A stretch of DNA of 64,000 nt from positions 124,001 through 188,000 of the forward strand of contig NZ_NKQJ01000008.1 in the NCBI RefSeq assembly GCF_002312815.1, read 5' to 3'. This stretch comes from Agaribacterium haliotis. GTDB taxonomy: Bacteria; Pseudomonadota; Gammaproteobacteria; Pseudomonadales; Cellvibrionaceae. The notes under the pieces were generated by a model. That model did not search any database. It saw only the letters and a program-made list of their open reading frames with translations, and had not been told where the DNA came from. Position 1 is the stretch's first letter; the number at the start of each line of letters is the position of its first letter. A program made the position numbers and the translations under genes. Shown in pieces: positions 8,083-17,203 of this stretch.

Positions 8083-8936
8083 TGGATTGGTTTGAGTACC
8101 GGCGTTTTCCCGCCGAGCAAAATTTAAGTGAGTTAAATCAGCTTTTGTTAGCGCACAGGGTCGCTCACCGTTTTAGTGAGGAGGGCGCCGAGCAGATTCT
8201 GTGGTTGGCCGATGATTCGATGGTGGATGAGCTTGATCGTTTTATTGAACTTTGGGCAAAAGGTGAGTTGCGGGCAGAGCTAGAGCTTGAACAACAAAGC
8301 GGCGACACGTCTGCGTCTTTTTGGCGACACGGTGCGCACAGAATGCTGCGCCTGCCTCTGACATCGCTGTTTATTGTGCTCGGCTTTGTCGGTTATGTTT
8401 TTATTGATGTCTTGCGCAGCCAATACGTCTTTCAACTATTGGCGTTTTTGCCGCCCGAGCAAATTCTTCAGCGCGCGGAGTTCTGGCGTTTTGTTACACC
8501 GGCGTTCTTACACTTCAGCCCTTTGCATATCATTATGAATGGCGTGTGGTTGTGGGTGCTTGGAGAGAAAGTTGAACCGGCGCTCGGTCGCGGCAATTAT
8601 CTAATACTGTTTTTAGTAACGGCTATTTTAAGTAATTTTCTGCAATTTTACGCAGGCCAGAGTATTTATTTTGGTGGGCTTTCTGGTGTTGTCTACGGTT
8701 TGCTGGGTTTTGTTGCCGTCGGTTGGCGATGTTTCGCGCGCAGTGAACTGATGATTGCGCCGGGCTTGATTATTTTTTCTGTGGTGATGATGGCGCTGGG
8801 TTTTATCGGCGCTTTGGATTGGCTCTCTGAAGGCGGTATTGCCAACTGGGCGCACCTCGGAGGGTTTATTGCGGGTTGTGCCTTTGCGGCGCTGCACTAT
8901 AGCTGGATAGATCGTGGTACAAACAATGTTAGATGA
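8082..8936 (+). CDS. Rhomboid family intramembrane serine protease
   Basis: A 284-residue polytopic membrane protein with a soluble N-terminal domain of about 90 residues, as in GlpG. The catalytic dyad is visible: Ser201 in GGLSG and His258 in AHLGG, with the helix-2 motif HIIMNGVW (149-156) supplying the oxyanion Asn. Rhomboids cut transmembrane substrates within the inner membrane. The start is GTG at 8082, overlapping the previous stop. Its last bases overlap the next gene. The substrate is unknown. Confidence 0.9.
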   Translation: MDWFEYRRFPAEQNLSELNQLLLAHRVAHRFSEEGAEQILWLADDSMVDELDRFIELWAKGELRAELELEQQSGDTSASFWRHGAHRMLRLPLTSLFIVLGFVGYVFIDVLRSQYVFQLLAFLPPEQILQRAEFWRFVTPAFLHFSPLHIIMNGVWLWVLGEKVEPALGRGNYLILFLVTAILSNFLQFYAGQSIYFGGLSGVVYGLLGFVAVGWRCFARSELMIAPGLIIFSVVMMALGFIGALDWLSEGGIANWAHLGGFIAGCAFAALHYSWIDRGTNNVR

Positions 8937-9171
8937 AGATTTTTTACAGGCACTCGATACTGATATTGTCGAGCGCTTTAAACGCGCCGTTGAACTAGGC
9001 AAGTGGCCCGATGGGCGTGAACTGACGCAGGAGCAACGAGAAACCTGCATGCAGGCGATTATTGTTTTTGAACATCGCAATGTCGCCGAGCGTGAGCGCA
9101 CCGGCTACGTGCCGCCGAAGGAGGAGCCCTGTGCTCCGAAAGACGACGAACAGCCTTTAAAGTGGAGCTAG
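8926..9171 (+). CDS. YeaC-like DUF1315 family protein
   Basis: An 81-residue soluble protein with the hallmark segment RFKRAVELGKWPDGRELTQEQ followed by the acidic helix CMQAIIVFEHRNV, matching the small DUF1315 (YeaC) family of unknown function. I prefer ATG at 8926; a GTG at 8914 would add four residues. The frame overlaps the rhomboid end by 11 bases. As in other gammaproteobacteria I recall, it sits directly before pepN, with the next ATG one base after its stop. Confidence 0.8.
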   Translation: MLDEDFLQALDTDIVERFKRAVELGKWPDGRELTQEQRETCMQAIIVFEHRNVAERERTGYVPPKEEPCAPKDDEQPLKWS

Positions 9172-9172
9172 C

Positions 9173-11854
9173 ATGGCAAGCGAGCAACAAGCCCCGGGTA
9201 GTGATGCCCCAGTGAAGATTTATTTAAAAGACTATCAGCAGCCTAATTTTTGGTTGCGTAAAACCGAACTTGAGTTTGATATTCAAGACACTTATGTCGA
9301 TGTGCTCAGCCGCCTGAGTTTGGAGCGCAATACCGGTGTCGCCGGTGAGGGTGTGCGCCTGCACGGTGAAGAGCTCGAGCTCTTGTCGCTTGCGCTTGAT
9401 GGCAAAGCGTTAAGTGACGCTGACTATCGCCTAGACACAGAAGCTTTACATATCTTTTCTCTGCCGGATCACTGTCAGTTAGAGATAAAAACACGCATCT
9501 ACCCCGACAAAAATACGTCGCTTGAGGGGCTTTACCAGAGCAAGCTTATGCTCTGCACTCAGTGTGAAGCCGAGGGTTTTCGCAAGATCACTTATTACCT
9601 TGATCGCCCCGATGTAATGAGTGAGTTTTTTGTTCGCATCGAGGCAGATCAGCAGCAGTGCCCGGTACTACTCGCCAATGGCAACAAAGTCGATGCCGGT
9701 GAGCTGGATAACGGCCGTCATTTTGCCTGTTGGCACGACCCGCATTTAAAACCGAGTTATTTGTTTGCGTTGGTTGCCGGGCGCCTCGCTCATATCGATG
9801 ATCACTTCACGACAAAAAGTGGGCGAGAAATCTTATTGCGTGTGTTTGTTGAAGATAAAGATCTCGATAAGTGCCAGCACGCACTCGATAGCTTAAAATA
9901 TGCGATGCGCTGGGATGAGCAAGTTTACGGGCGCGAATACGACCTTGATATCTATATGATTGTCGCTGTCGACGACTTTAATATGGGCGCAATGGAGAAC
10001 AAAGGCCTCAATATCTTTAATACGTCATGCGTACTGGCAAAAGCTGAAACCAGTACCGATGCTGAATTTCAGCGAGTAGAGGCAGTGGTTGCGCACGAGT
10101 ACTTCCACAACTGGTCGGGCAATAGGGTGACATGCCGAGACTGGTTTCAATTGAGCTTAAAAGAAGGCTTTACGGTATTTCGGGATGCTGAGTTCTCTGC
10201 GGATATGGGCTCGCGTACGGTCAAGCGAGTTGAAGATGTCAGTTTGTTGCGCTCGTTACAGTTTGCCGAGGACGCAGGGCCGATGGCGCACGCTGTGCAG
10301 CCTGATTCGTTTATTGAAATCTCTAACTTTTACACGCTGACCATCTACGAAAAAGGCGCTGAAATTGTTCGCATGATTCATCGCCTGCTCGGCCCTGAGC
10401 TGTTTCGCAAAGGCTCTGATTTGTATTTTGAGCGTCACGACGGCCAGGCGGTGACGATTGAAGATTTTGTTGCGGCGATGGCGGATGTGAGCGGCCGCGA
10501 TTTCAGCCAGTTTATGCGCTGGTACAAACAGGCGGCGACACCTGAAGTGAAGGTCGAGGCCGAGTATGACAGTGAAGCTTGCACCTATACCTTACGTTTT
10601 AGGCAACATTGCCGCGCGACCGCCGAGTGTCAGCAGAAATTGCCTTTTTTGATTCCTATCGATGTGGGTTTGATTGGCGCCAACGGCAAGTTAGCTTTTG
10701 CGTTGCAGGGCAGTTCAGCCGAACCGGCAACAGAGTTTTTAGTTGAGCTCAGTGAGGCCGAGCAGCACTTTGTATTTGAACATGTCAATGAGCGCCCTGT
10801 GCCGAGCTTGCTGCGGGGCTTTAGCGCGCCGGTCAAACTCGATTTTGCTTATCAAAGTGATGAGCTGCTACAGCTTATGGCTTATGAAGACGATGGCTTT
10901 TGTCGTTGGGATGCCGGCCAGCAGCTGATGATTCGAGAAATCAACAGTGCCAAAGAAAAACTTGCCTGCGGCCAGCAGCCCGAACTGAATCAACAGCTTG
11001 TTGAGCTGTGCCGCTCTTTGCTTGCCGATCGTAAGCTCGATATGTCACTGCTTAGTTTGATGCTCAGTTTGCCCTCTGAAAAGTATCTTGCTGAAATCGC
11101 TACTGAGGTTGATGTTGAGGCGATATATAACGCCAGGAACTGGCTTGAATCAGCCTTGGCTATTGCATTAAAAACAGAGTTTCACGCTTGTTACACGCGT
11201 CTGAGTGAGTTGCTTTTTGCTGCTGAATATCGCAGTGATGCCGCCAGTGTGGCCAGGCGCAGTTTGCGTAATAAGGCGCTTCACTACCTGGTCTTAACTG
11301 AAGAGCCGGCCATGCTTGAATTGGCTGAGCAGCAGTTTCAGCGCGCGTCGAATATGAGTGATGAACTCGCCGCATTCAAAGCGATTGTTCACAGTTGTAA
11401 CGATGCAAATACAAGCAGACGCGAGCGTGTGATAGAGCAGTTCTACGATCGCTGGCACCGCGAAGCGTTGGTTATGAATCACTGGTTCAGTGTTCAGGCG
11501 ACAGTGCCATCGGCCACTGCACTTGAGCAGGTGAAAAAGTTGAGCCAACACAGTGCCTACGACAAGTTAAACCCGAATAAATTGCGTTCTCTCGTGGCCG
11601 CATTCTGCGCCGGAAATACACGCTGGTTTCACGATATAAGTGGTCAGGGTTATCGCTTTTTGGCGGATGAAATTCTGCGCCTAAATACTGCAAACCCGCA
11701 AATTGCATCGCGTTTGTTGACGCCGTTAACGCAGTGGCGACGTTACGATCAAGATCGGCAGGCTTTGATGAAGGTGGAACTTGAGCGTATTAAGAGTGAG
11801 GCAAATTTGTCGAAAGACGTTTTTGAAGTGATCAGTAAAACACTTGAAGCCTAG
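9173..11854 (+). CDS. pepN: Aminopeptidase N
   Basis: A cytoplasmic M1 zinc aminopeptidase that removes N-terminal residues from peptides. At 893 residues it has the size of the E. coli-type enzyme. The GAMENKG substrate-anchoring motif begins at residue 272. The zinc site is HEYFHNW, with His308, Glu309 and His312, and the third ligand lies in LKEGFTVFRD. The N-terminal beta domain and long helical C-terminal domain fit the family. It is the last gene of the co-directional run that starts near 2.65 kb. Confidence 0.97.
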   Translation: MASEQQAPGSDAPVKIYLKDYQQPNFWLRKTELEFDIQDTYVDVLSRLSLERNTGVAGEGVRLHGEELELLSLALDGKALSDADYRLDTEALHIFSLPDHCQLEIKTRIYPDKNTSLEGLYQSKLMLCTQCEAEGFRKITYYLDRPDVMSEFFVRIEADQQQCPVLLANGNKVDAGELDNGRHFACWHDPHLKPSYLFALVAGRLAHIDDHFTTKSGREILLRVFVEDKDLDKCQHALDSLKYAMRWDEQVYGREYDLDIYMIVAVDDFNMGAMENKGLNIFNTSCVLAKAETSTDAEFQRVEAVVAHEYFHNWSGNRVTCRDWFQLSLKEGFTVFRDAEFSADMGSRTVKRVEDVSLLRSLQFAEDAGPMAHAVQPDSFIEISNFYTLTIYEKGAEIVRMIHRLLGPELFRKGSDLYFERHDGQAVTIEDFVAAMADVSGRDFSQFMRWYKQAATPEVKVEAEYDSEACTYTLRFRQHCRATAECQQKLPFLIPIDVGLIGANGKLAFALQGSSAEPATEFLVELSEAEQHFVFEHVNERPVPSLLRGFSAPVKLDFAYQSDELLQLMAYEDDGFCRWDAGQQLMIREINSAKEKLACGQQPELNQQLVELCRSLLADRKLDMSLLSLMLSLPSEKYLAEIATEVDVEAIYNARNWLESALAIALKTEFHACYTRLSELLFAAEYRSDAASVARRSLRNKALHYLVLTEEPAMLELAEQQFQRASNMSDELAAFKAIVHSCNDANTSRRERVIEQFYDRWHREALVMNHWFSVQATVPSATALEQVKKLSQHSAYDKLNPNKLRSLVAAFCAGNTRWFHDISGQGYRFLADEILRLNTANPQIASRLLTPLTQWRRYDQDRQALMKVELERIKSEANLSKDVFEVISKTLEA

Positions 11855-11998
11855 TAGCTCGGTGTTATTGGCTGCTCGGTATTGTTTGCGGCCTGTGTTA
11901 TTTGCTAGCCAGCTGGCCAGGCCCGCTTGCCGGTGAATAACAGCTGCTTCTAAACGGCCGACGTGTTTTAAGGTGCGCCGTGTACCGGTTTAAAATCT

Positions 11999-12415
11999 TT
12001 AATGAACGAGTTCGCTGCCAGGCAGTGTTAACACCAGTGCACGGCTGTTGCCTTGAGAGCAGGCCTGCTGCAAATGTTTGCGCTCTTTTGTCTGTACCAG
12101 GCCATAGCTCTTGGCAAAGCTGCTAACGACAAATGCTGAGGTCCCGTTGTTGAGTGCATCCCACATCATCCACAGGCTTTGTTCATCACCGCTGCTGCGA
12201 ATAAAGCGCAAGGTACGGGGATTAAAACCATATTTGTCGAGTTCGGATTTTGGTGGCAAGTCCGGAGCGATCCAGGTCAGCCAGCGTTCACCGGCTTGGT
12301 GGCTGAGGTGAGCGAGCATTGGCAGTACCAGTTCCAGGCTCGCATGTTCCCAGGTGGGCACGATGACTTCGCTGACGCCTGGTACGGCAAGCGCGCTGTG
12401 TTGTTGGGCCAGCAT
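11999..12415 (-). CDS. sulA: SulA-like SOS cell division inhibitor
   Basis: A 138-residue protein translated from an ATG that overlaps the lexA stop (TGATG), so it is coupled to lexA. It has the SulA pattern: a beta-alpha core with WLTWIAPDLPP, then LRFIRSSGDEQSLWMMWDALNNGTSAFVVS, resembling the RecA-like fold of SulA. In the family SulA binds FtsZ and blocks septation after DNA damage. The lexA-sulA arrangement is also found in Pseudomonas. Sequence identity between SulA proteins is low, so the call relies partly on context. Confidence 0.83.
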   Translation of the reverse strand: MLAQQHSALAVPGVSEVIVPTWEHASLELVLPMLAHLSHQAGERWLTWIAPDLPPKSELDKYGFNPRTLRFIRSSGDEQSLWMMWDALNNGTSAFVVSSFAKSYGLVQTKERKHLQQACSQGNSRALVLTLPGSELVH

Positions 12416-13023
12416 CAGTGTACTCCTCTGCGAATAACGCCGACGCTCAAACCTTCGATGGCAAAATTGTTGTCGCGAAGGTCTACTTCAATCACGTTAA
12501 AATCAGGGTTCTCTGGCCAGAGCTCAACCGTGGAGCGATTGCCTTCACGACGAAAGCGCTTAACCGTGACCTCATCTTCGATTCGGGCGACAACAATCTG
12601 GCCATTGCGCGCTTGTGTTGTGCTGTGCACGGCCAGTAGATCGCCGTCGAGAATGCCTGCATCGCGCATGCTCATACCGTGTACGGTAAGTAAATAATCA
12701 GCTTGAGGCTGAAACAGCCCTTCGGCAATTTGCAGGTGATCTTCGATATTCTCTTCGGCAAGTATTGGGTTGCCGGCGGCAACACGGCCGACCAGTGGCA
12801 GCCCGCTTTGATGATCAGGTAGGCGTATACCTCGGCTGGCTCCGGGCACCATTTCAATAACACCTTTGCGCGCGAGCGCTTTTAAGTGTTCCTCGGCCGC
12901 GTTGGCGGAGCGAAAACCAAAGACTTCAGCTATCTCGGCACGGGTTGGCGGATAACCTGTGTCGTCAATATGGGATTTGATCAAGTCAAATATTTGCTGC
13001 TGACGAGCGGTTAGCTTGGCCAT
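12415..13023 (-). CDS. lexA: LexA SOS repressor
   Basis: The 202-residue transcriptional repressor and self-cleaving protease of the SOS regulon. The N-terminal winged helix starts [19 protein letters not shown]. The cleavage site is Ala83-Gly84 (in GRVAAGNPI), and the catalytic dyad is Ser118 (HGMSM) with Lys155 (VTVKRF), one residue offset from E. coli. A longer in-frame start at 13062 exists but would add 13 non-conserved residues; ATG at 13023 has an AGGA ribosome site. Expression is probably autoregulated from the promoter and LexA box near 13.31-13.37 kb. Confidence 0.97.
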   Translation of the reverse strand: MAKLTARQQQIFDLIKSHIDDTGYPPTRAEIAEVFGFRSANAAEEHLKALARKGVIEMVPGASRGIRLPDHQSGLPLVGRVAAGNPILAEENIEDHLQIAEGLFQPQADYLLTVHGMSMRDAGILDGDLLAVHSTTQARNGQIVVARIEDEVTVKRFRREGNRSTVELWPENPDFNVIEVDLRDNNFAIEGLSVGVIRRGVH

Positions 13024-13234
13024 AATCTCTGTTGTCCTGTTTTGCTTGTTATTTAAAAACAATTACTAAAATACCTTGCTCTGTAAAACTGGCCCGGAAA
13101 GACGGTGGCACGTCCGAGCGAGTTGTTGTCTCGGCAATATAGCTATTGTCTTGCAACGGTCTTTGTACACGTCTTTCTGTCTTGCTAGCGCTTGTTTGTA
13201 ACAGGTCATCGCTATGCGATGAGTTCTGCTTGTC

Positions 13235-13272
13235 TTTCAGTCGCCAATATTTCAGTCGCAGTATTTCAGCCG
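13235..13272 (-). repeat. Three short tandem repeats in the lexA leader
   Basis: Read on the plus strand, TTTCAGTCGCCAATA, TTTCAGTCGCAGTA and the partial TTTCAGCCG follow each other directly (periods of 15 and 14 bases). They lie inside the predicted untranslated leader of lexA. Function unknown. Confidence 0.6.
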
Positions 13273-13312
13273 TTCAATCTTTATCTATCGCTACTTGTGC
13301 TGAAGATAGCGA

Positions 13313-13332
13313 TACTGTGACTATGTACAGTA
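13313..13332 (-). promoter_or_regulatory. LexA operator (SOS box)
   Basis: TACTGTGACTATGTACAGTA has perfect CTGT-N8-ACAG half sites and the TA flanks of the gammaproteobacterial consensus. It covers the expected transcription start of the minus-strand promoter next to it, so LexA binding here would block lexA-sulA. Additional half sites (ACTGTATA on the minus strand) lie within the promoter. Confidence 0.85.
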
Positions 13333-13340
13333 TGTCTAGA

Positions 13341-13367
13341 TTATATACAGTGTTTTATACAGTGCAA
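13341..13367 (-). promoter_or_regulatory. Promoter of lexA-sulA
   Basis: On the minus strand TTGCAC (13367-13362) and TATAAT (13346-13341) are separated by about 16 bp. The predicted start is near 13334, giving a leader of about 310 nt before the lexA ATG. The neighbouring SOS box supports the assignment. Confidence 0.7.
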
Positions 13368-13502
13368 TACTTGAGTGTAAAAAAGCTGGTTTGTACTTGG
13401 CTTGTACTTATCTTGGGGTAGCGTCAGCGCTTTGATGCGCAGCCGTTGAGTTGGGCTCGTTGAAACTCGGGTATGCGGGTGTAGTTAGGCTAAAGAAGAG
13501 GC

Positions 13503-13555
13503 GACTCTCACCGCAAGCTGCGACGCGGCGCAAAAGCCAGCTTGCACTAAGAGTC
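13503..13555. other. Extended hairpin between lexA promoter and the 113-residue gene
   Basis: GACTCT (13503-13508) pairs with AGAGTC (13550-13555) and, nested inside, GCAAGCTG (13513-13520) pairs with CAGCTTGC (13538-13545). The hairpin lies downstream of the minus-strand gene at 13691 and may be its terminator, although the T tract is poor. The rest of the 13.37-13.69 kb gap shows no convincing gene. Confidence 0.4.
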
Positions 13556-13690
13556 ATTAGATTAGTTTGATAAGAGCTAAAAGCTGGGTTGAAAAAATAG
13601 CGCACAAAAACTAAGGCGGCTTGTTTGGCCAAGCTCAGGGGGCGAGGGTAGCTGCGCAGCTGAAGGCGGCTGCACTTGAGCTCTTAGTTC

Positions 13691-14032
13691 TTAGAATAGA
13701 TCGTCAAAACCGCTGAAGTTTTCTGGTTCCATGGCATCGAGCGGGCTGCCATAACCGCTGTACAAAAAAGCATCGCTGCCGCTGTCGCCATAACCATCGC
13801 CAAGTGCGGAGTTGTTTTCCATGCCGCCCATACCGCCATAGGCATCTTCGGGCGCATCTGTTTCTACGAGTTTCATACTGCCCCAGGACTCAATATCAAA
13901 TTCGCCGATATCGCCATCGGTGTATTGAACCTCAATGGTGTTTTGTTTTTCATCAATCGCAACGACTTCAAAACGCTGCCCGGATTCGGCGTCGCGGAAC
14001 CAAGTGCCGATAAGAGGAAAGAACGATGCCAT
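13691..14032 (-). CDS. Small acidic protein, DUF6763-like (unknown function)
   Basis: A 113-residue protein. Its first half is a compact beta-rich domain (IGTWFRDAESGQRFEVVAID, then EVQYTDGDIGEFDIESW) like a small family of gammaproteobacterial hypothetical proteins that I associate with DUF6763. The second half is a low-complexity tail rich in Gly, Asp, Ser, Met and Tyr (GYGDSGSDAF, SGYGSP), probably disordered, ending in an acidic-aromatic GFDDLF. ATG at 14032 is preceded by GGAGG. Function unknown; the family name is from memory. Confidence 0.68.
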   Translation of the reverse strand: MASFFPLIGTWFRDAESGQRFEVVAIDEKQNTIEVQYTDGDIGEFDIESWGSMKLVETDAPEDAYGGMGGMENNSALGDGYGDSGSDAFLYSGYGSPLDAMEPENFSGFDDLF

Positions 14033-14387
14033 GGCATGCCTCCATCTGTAAGTGGCGGGCTGGCCATCGGGTGTCGATAGGCCCTGATCAAAAGCTCAAA
14101 AAGCGCAGGCGCATTAGCAAAGATTACGCTTGCTGCCCCTTGTGTTTAAAAACTAACACCCTTTATTCCCTGGTGCACCTGACAATTTTTTTCTGCAAAT
14201 TTATGCTCGCCTCTGTAAAACTGCGCCCCGGTTGGCTAAGTAACTGAATTAAAAAGGCAATGTGAGAAGCCTTACGTTTATGACGTTGCTTTTTTAAAAT
14301 CAAAAACGATAATTCACCTCAAGATAAGCGGAAATTTGTCTAACCCAACTGGCTGTGACGGCAGCCGTGAACGCTCTGGAGAGCATT
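14033..14387. other. Divergent intergenic region before psrA
   Basis: 355 bases between the minus-strand acidic protein and psrA. Apart from the two ribosome sites I see A/T-rich tracts near 14.15-14.21 and 14.29-14.34 kb that may hold promoters, but no convincing -35/-10 pair and no clear PsrA-type palindrome. Confidence 0.3.
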
Positions 14388-15023
14388 ATGACGCAACAAG
14401 ATACGGTCGAACGCATTTTGCACTCGGCAACGGTACTGTTTTCGGAGCGAGGTTTTGCCGAGACGTCTCTTAGGACTATTACTGGTATGGCCGGTGTGAA
14501 TCTGGCCGCGGTTAACTATCACTTCGGTTCCAAGAAAGGTTTGATTCAAGCGGTGTTTTCACGCTTTCTGGATCCGGTGCTGGTTAAGTTAACGCCGGAG
14601 CTCGAACAGCTCGAGGCCAGCGATGCAAAGCTCGATAAAACCGAGCTTATCCGCCTGAGTTTGAGTGCCATGATTGATTCGAGCAAAGAGTTGGGTGAAG
14701 ACCCTCAGCGCTTTATGCGCCTGCTCGGCTTGGCTTATACGCAAACTCAAGAGCACCTTCGTCATTTTTTGGTGGGGCGCTACGGGGAGGGTTTGCAGCG
14801 CCTATTAAGTCTGATGCACAAAAGTCAGCCGAAGTTAAGCTCGGTCGAATTTTACTGGCGCTTGTATTTTATGCTCGGCGCAGCTGTTTTTACTCTCAGC
14901 AGCTTTGATGCCATTCGGGCAATTTTGCAGGAGGATTTCCAGCAAGACACTGAATTAGATGAAGCCCTAGCAATGCTGGTGCCGGCGATGGCCGGTTTAT
15001 TGGATGGCCAGCAGCGTGATTAA
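14388..15023 (+). CDS. psrA: TetR-family regulator, PsrA-like
   Basis: A 211-residue TetR repressor. The N-terminal helix-turn-helix (RILHSATVLFSERGFAETSLRTI, then GVNLAAVNYHFGSKKGLI) is textbook; the rest is an all-helical ligand domain. The neighbours lexA, nagZ and mtnP match the Pseudomonas psrA locus, where PsrA senses long-chain fatty acids and controls beta-oxidation and rpoS. ATG at 14388 has GGAGAG 5 bases upstream; an upstream in-frame start at 14355 lacks this. The name rests on domain plus context, and the effector here is inferred. It overlaps nagZ by 20 bases. Confidence 0.8.
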   Translation: MTQQDTVERILHSATVLFSERGFAETSLRTITGMAGVNLAAVNYHFGSKKGLIQAVFSRFLDPVLVKLTPELEQLEASDAKLDKTELIRLSLSAMIDSSKELGEDPQRFMRLLGLAYTQTQEHLRHFLVGRYGEGLQRLLSLMHKSQPKLSSVEFYWRLYFMLGAAVFTLSSFDAIRAILQEDFQQDTELDEALAMLVPAMAGLLDGQQRD

Positions 15024-16041
15024 GTGCGGGCCGCTTATCGCCGATCTCGACGGGCTAGAGCTCAGCGATGTCGATAAAGATTTTTTGCAACACCCTCGAT
15101 TGGGCGGCTTAATCCTGTTTAGCCGCAATTACGAATCGGGCGAACAGCTCGCGGCGCTGGTGCGTTGTGTACGTGAAATTCGTCCGCAGCTTTTATTGTG
15201 TGTTGATCACGAAGGCGGCCGTGTGCAGCGTTTTCGCCAGGGCTTTAGTGAGCTACCGGCAATGTACCACTTGTCGCAGGCCTATCGCGATGATAAAGAG
15301 CAGGCTTTGCTCTACGCGCGCGCTTTTGCAGAGTTGATGGCCGCAGAGCTCGGCAATTTTGATATCGACTTTAGTTTTGCCCCGGTGCTGGACATTGCCG
15401 ATCTCAACAGTGCGGTCATTGGCGATCGCGCTTTTTCTGACCAACCAAGTGAGCTCGCGCCGCTGGCATCGGCGTTTATCGACGGCATGCATGCGCAGGG
15501 CATGAAGGCAACCGCTAAGCATTTTCCGGGGCATGGTGCCGTGCTTGAGGATAGCCACTACGAGATGCCAGTTGATACGCGCAGCTTTGACGAAATTCTC
15601 GAGCGCGATCTACAACCTTTTATTGATTTGCAGCCGCACTATGACGCTTTGATGACGGCGCACATACAGTTTCCTCAGGTTGATGAGCAGCCTGTGAGCT
15701 ATTCGTCGCACTGGATTAAAAGCGTGCTGCGCAAACAGCTCGGTTTTGATGGTTTGGTGTTTAGTGATGATTTAAGCATGAAAGGTGCCGCCGGTGATGG
15801 CGCGCACGACTTTAGCTTAAGGGCACAAAAAGCACTTGGGGCAGGTTGTGATGTGGTCTTGATTTGCAATCAGCGCCGTGAAGCTGAGCGTGTGCTTGAG
15901 CAGCTCGAGGCTCAAAACTTAGGCGAATCTGGGAAATTAGACATGATGCGCCGAGTACCTGTTCGCGGAGCGGCGGCGTCAAAAGCGCATTACCAGGCAA
16001 ACCGCGACAAATTAACGCGATTTACAGAGAGATACGGATAG
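15004..16041 (+). CDS. nagZ: Beta-N-acetylglucosaminidase NagZ
   Basis: A GH3 cytoplasmic enzyme that removes N-acetylglucosamine from anhydro-muropeptides in cell-wall recycling. At 345 residues it is the usual single-domain size. The signature KHFPGHG lies at 172-178, which carries the acid/base histidine loop, and the nucleophile region VFSDDLSMKGA follows. The ATG at 15004 lies inside the end of psrA, so the two are translationally coupled. In Pseudomonas the same pairing occurs. Confidence 0.95.
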   Translation: MASSVIKCGPLIADLDGLELSDVDKDFLQHPRLGGLILFSRNYESGEQLAALVRCVREIRPQLLLCVDHEGGRVQRFRQGFSELPAMYHLSQAYRDDKEQALLYARAFAELMAAELGNFDIDFSFAPVLDIADLNSAVIGDRAFSDQPSELAPLASAFIDGMHAQGMKATAKHFPGHGAVLEDSHYEMPVDTRSFDEILERDLQPFIDLQPHYDALMTAHIQFPQVDEQPVSYSSHWIKSVLRKQLGFDGLVFSDDLSMKGAAGDGAHDFSLRAQKALGAGCDVVLICNQRREAERVLEQLEAQNLGESGKLDMMRRVPVRGAAASKAHYQANRDKLTRFTERYG

Positions 16042-16045
16042 GGCT

Positions 16046-17203
16046 ATGCGAGATAGTTACGAGCAGTTGCGTCAGTGGTTGGCTGCTATGTTGGGCCACG
16101 ATCAGCTGTGGATGATTGAATGTTTTGTGTTGGTGTTTTTAACCTTGTTGGCGGCCGTTTTTGTTTCGCGGGGCCTTAAAGGTCTTGAGCAAAAAGCAAA
16201 AAAAACTCAAACCCTGTGGGACGATGCGCTGTTTTCAGCGCTTGGCCGGCCGTTAAAATGGCTGGTCTGGGTCATCGGTTTAAGCGCAGCGGCGCAAATT
16301 GCCGCGGTGCGCAGCGAGTCCATTATTTTAAGTTCGATTGAGCATTTGCGTTATGTTGGCATTGTTGTGCTGGTTAGTTGGTTTTTGCTGCGTTTTATTC
16401 GCCGCGTTGAGAAAAACTTTCGCGACCCCAAATTTTGCCACAAGCCTGTCGATGAGACGACCGCTGTGGCGGTTGGTAAGTTGCTGCGTGTCTCGGTATT
16501 TATTACTTCGGTATTAATTTTACTGCAGTATTTTGATGTTGAGATTCGCGGCATCTTGGCCTTTGGCGGTATTGGCGGTATTGCAGTTGGTTTTGCAGCC
16601 AAAGATTTACTCGCTAACTTCTTTGGCGGCTTAATGATTTATATGGATAGGCCTTTTGCTGTCGGTGATTGGATTCGTTCACACGACAAGGAAATCGAAG
16701 GCACAGTTGAAGATATTGGTTGGCGCCTGACGCGTATTCGAACCTTTGACAAGCGCCCGCTCTATGTGCCGAACTCGACCTTTACGCAAATAGCGGTGGA
16801 AAATCCATCGCGTATGAGTAATCGCCGTATCTATGAAACGATTGGTGTGCGTTATGACGATGGTCAAAAAGTGCATTTAATTGTCGATGACGTCAAAACG
16901 ATGTTGCGCGAGCACAAAGCGATTGATGAAAACCTAACCTTAATCGTTAACTTTAATAAGTTCGCGAGTTCCTCGCTGGACTTTTTTATTTATTGTTTTA
17001 CCCATACTACGAATTGGGTGGAATTTCATGAAATTAAGCAGGATGTATTGTTGAAGGTATTAGCTATTGTTGAGCAGCACGGCGCAGAATGCGCTTTTCC
17101 TACAAGTACTTTGCACTTGGCCTCTGCGCCGGCTGAGCTCGTTTCGGCTGAGCGAACTGGTGGCCCGGCAGAGAATATTGGCGTGGGAGATTTGCCGGCG
17201 TGA
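16046..17203 (+). CDS. MscS-family mechanosensitive channel
   Basis: A 385-residue inner-membrane protein. Three to four hydrophobic helices precede the pore-lining segment GGIGGIAVGFAAKDLLANFFGG, then the MscS beta domain (DRPFAVGDWI, then VEDIGWRLTRIRTFDKR, VPNSTF). It would open under membrane tension and release small solutes on osmotic downshock. It resembles the YbdG/MscM-like subgroup more than minimal MscS. The final 35 residues (Pro/Ala/Glu-rich) look disordered. It starts four bases after nagZ and overlaps mtnP by four bases. Confidence 0.88.
   Translation: MRDSYEQLRQWLAAMLGHDQLWMIECFVLVFLTLLAAVFVSRGLKGLEQKAKKTQTLWDDALFSALGRPLKWLVWVIGLSAAAQIAAVRSESIILSSIEHLRYVGIVVLVSWFLLRFIRRVEKNFRDPKFCHKPVDETTAVAVGKLLRVSVFITSVLILLQYFDVEIRGILAFGGIGGIAVGFAAKDLLANFFGGLMIYMDRPFAVGDWIRSHDKEIEGTVEDIGWRLTRIRTFDKRPLYVPNSTFTQIAVENPSRMSNRRIYETIGVRYDDGQKVHLIVDDVKTMLREHKAIDENLTLIVNFNKFASSSLDFFIYCFTHTTNWVEFHEIKQDVLLKVLAIVEQHGAECAFPTSTLHLASAPAELVSAERTGGPAENIGVGDLPA

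Noticed and set aside
13066-13209. A 47-codon frame in the lexA leader
   Set aside because: No ribosome site and a composition without family character; at best a leader peptide, unsupported.
13332-13421. Small hydrophobic frame (29 codons) next to the SOS box, resembling TisB-type toxins
   Set aside because: The ATG lies on the edge of the SOS box with no room for its own promoter or ribosome site on the plus strand; the promoter found points the other way.
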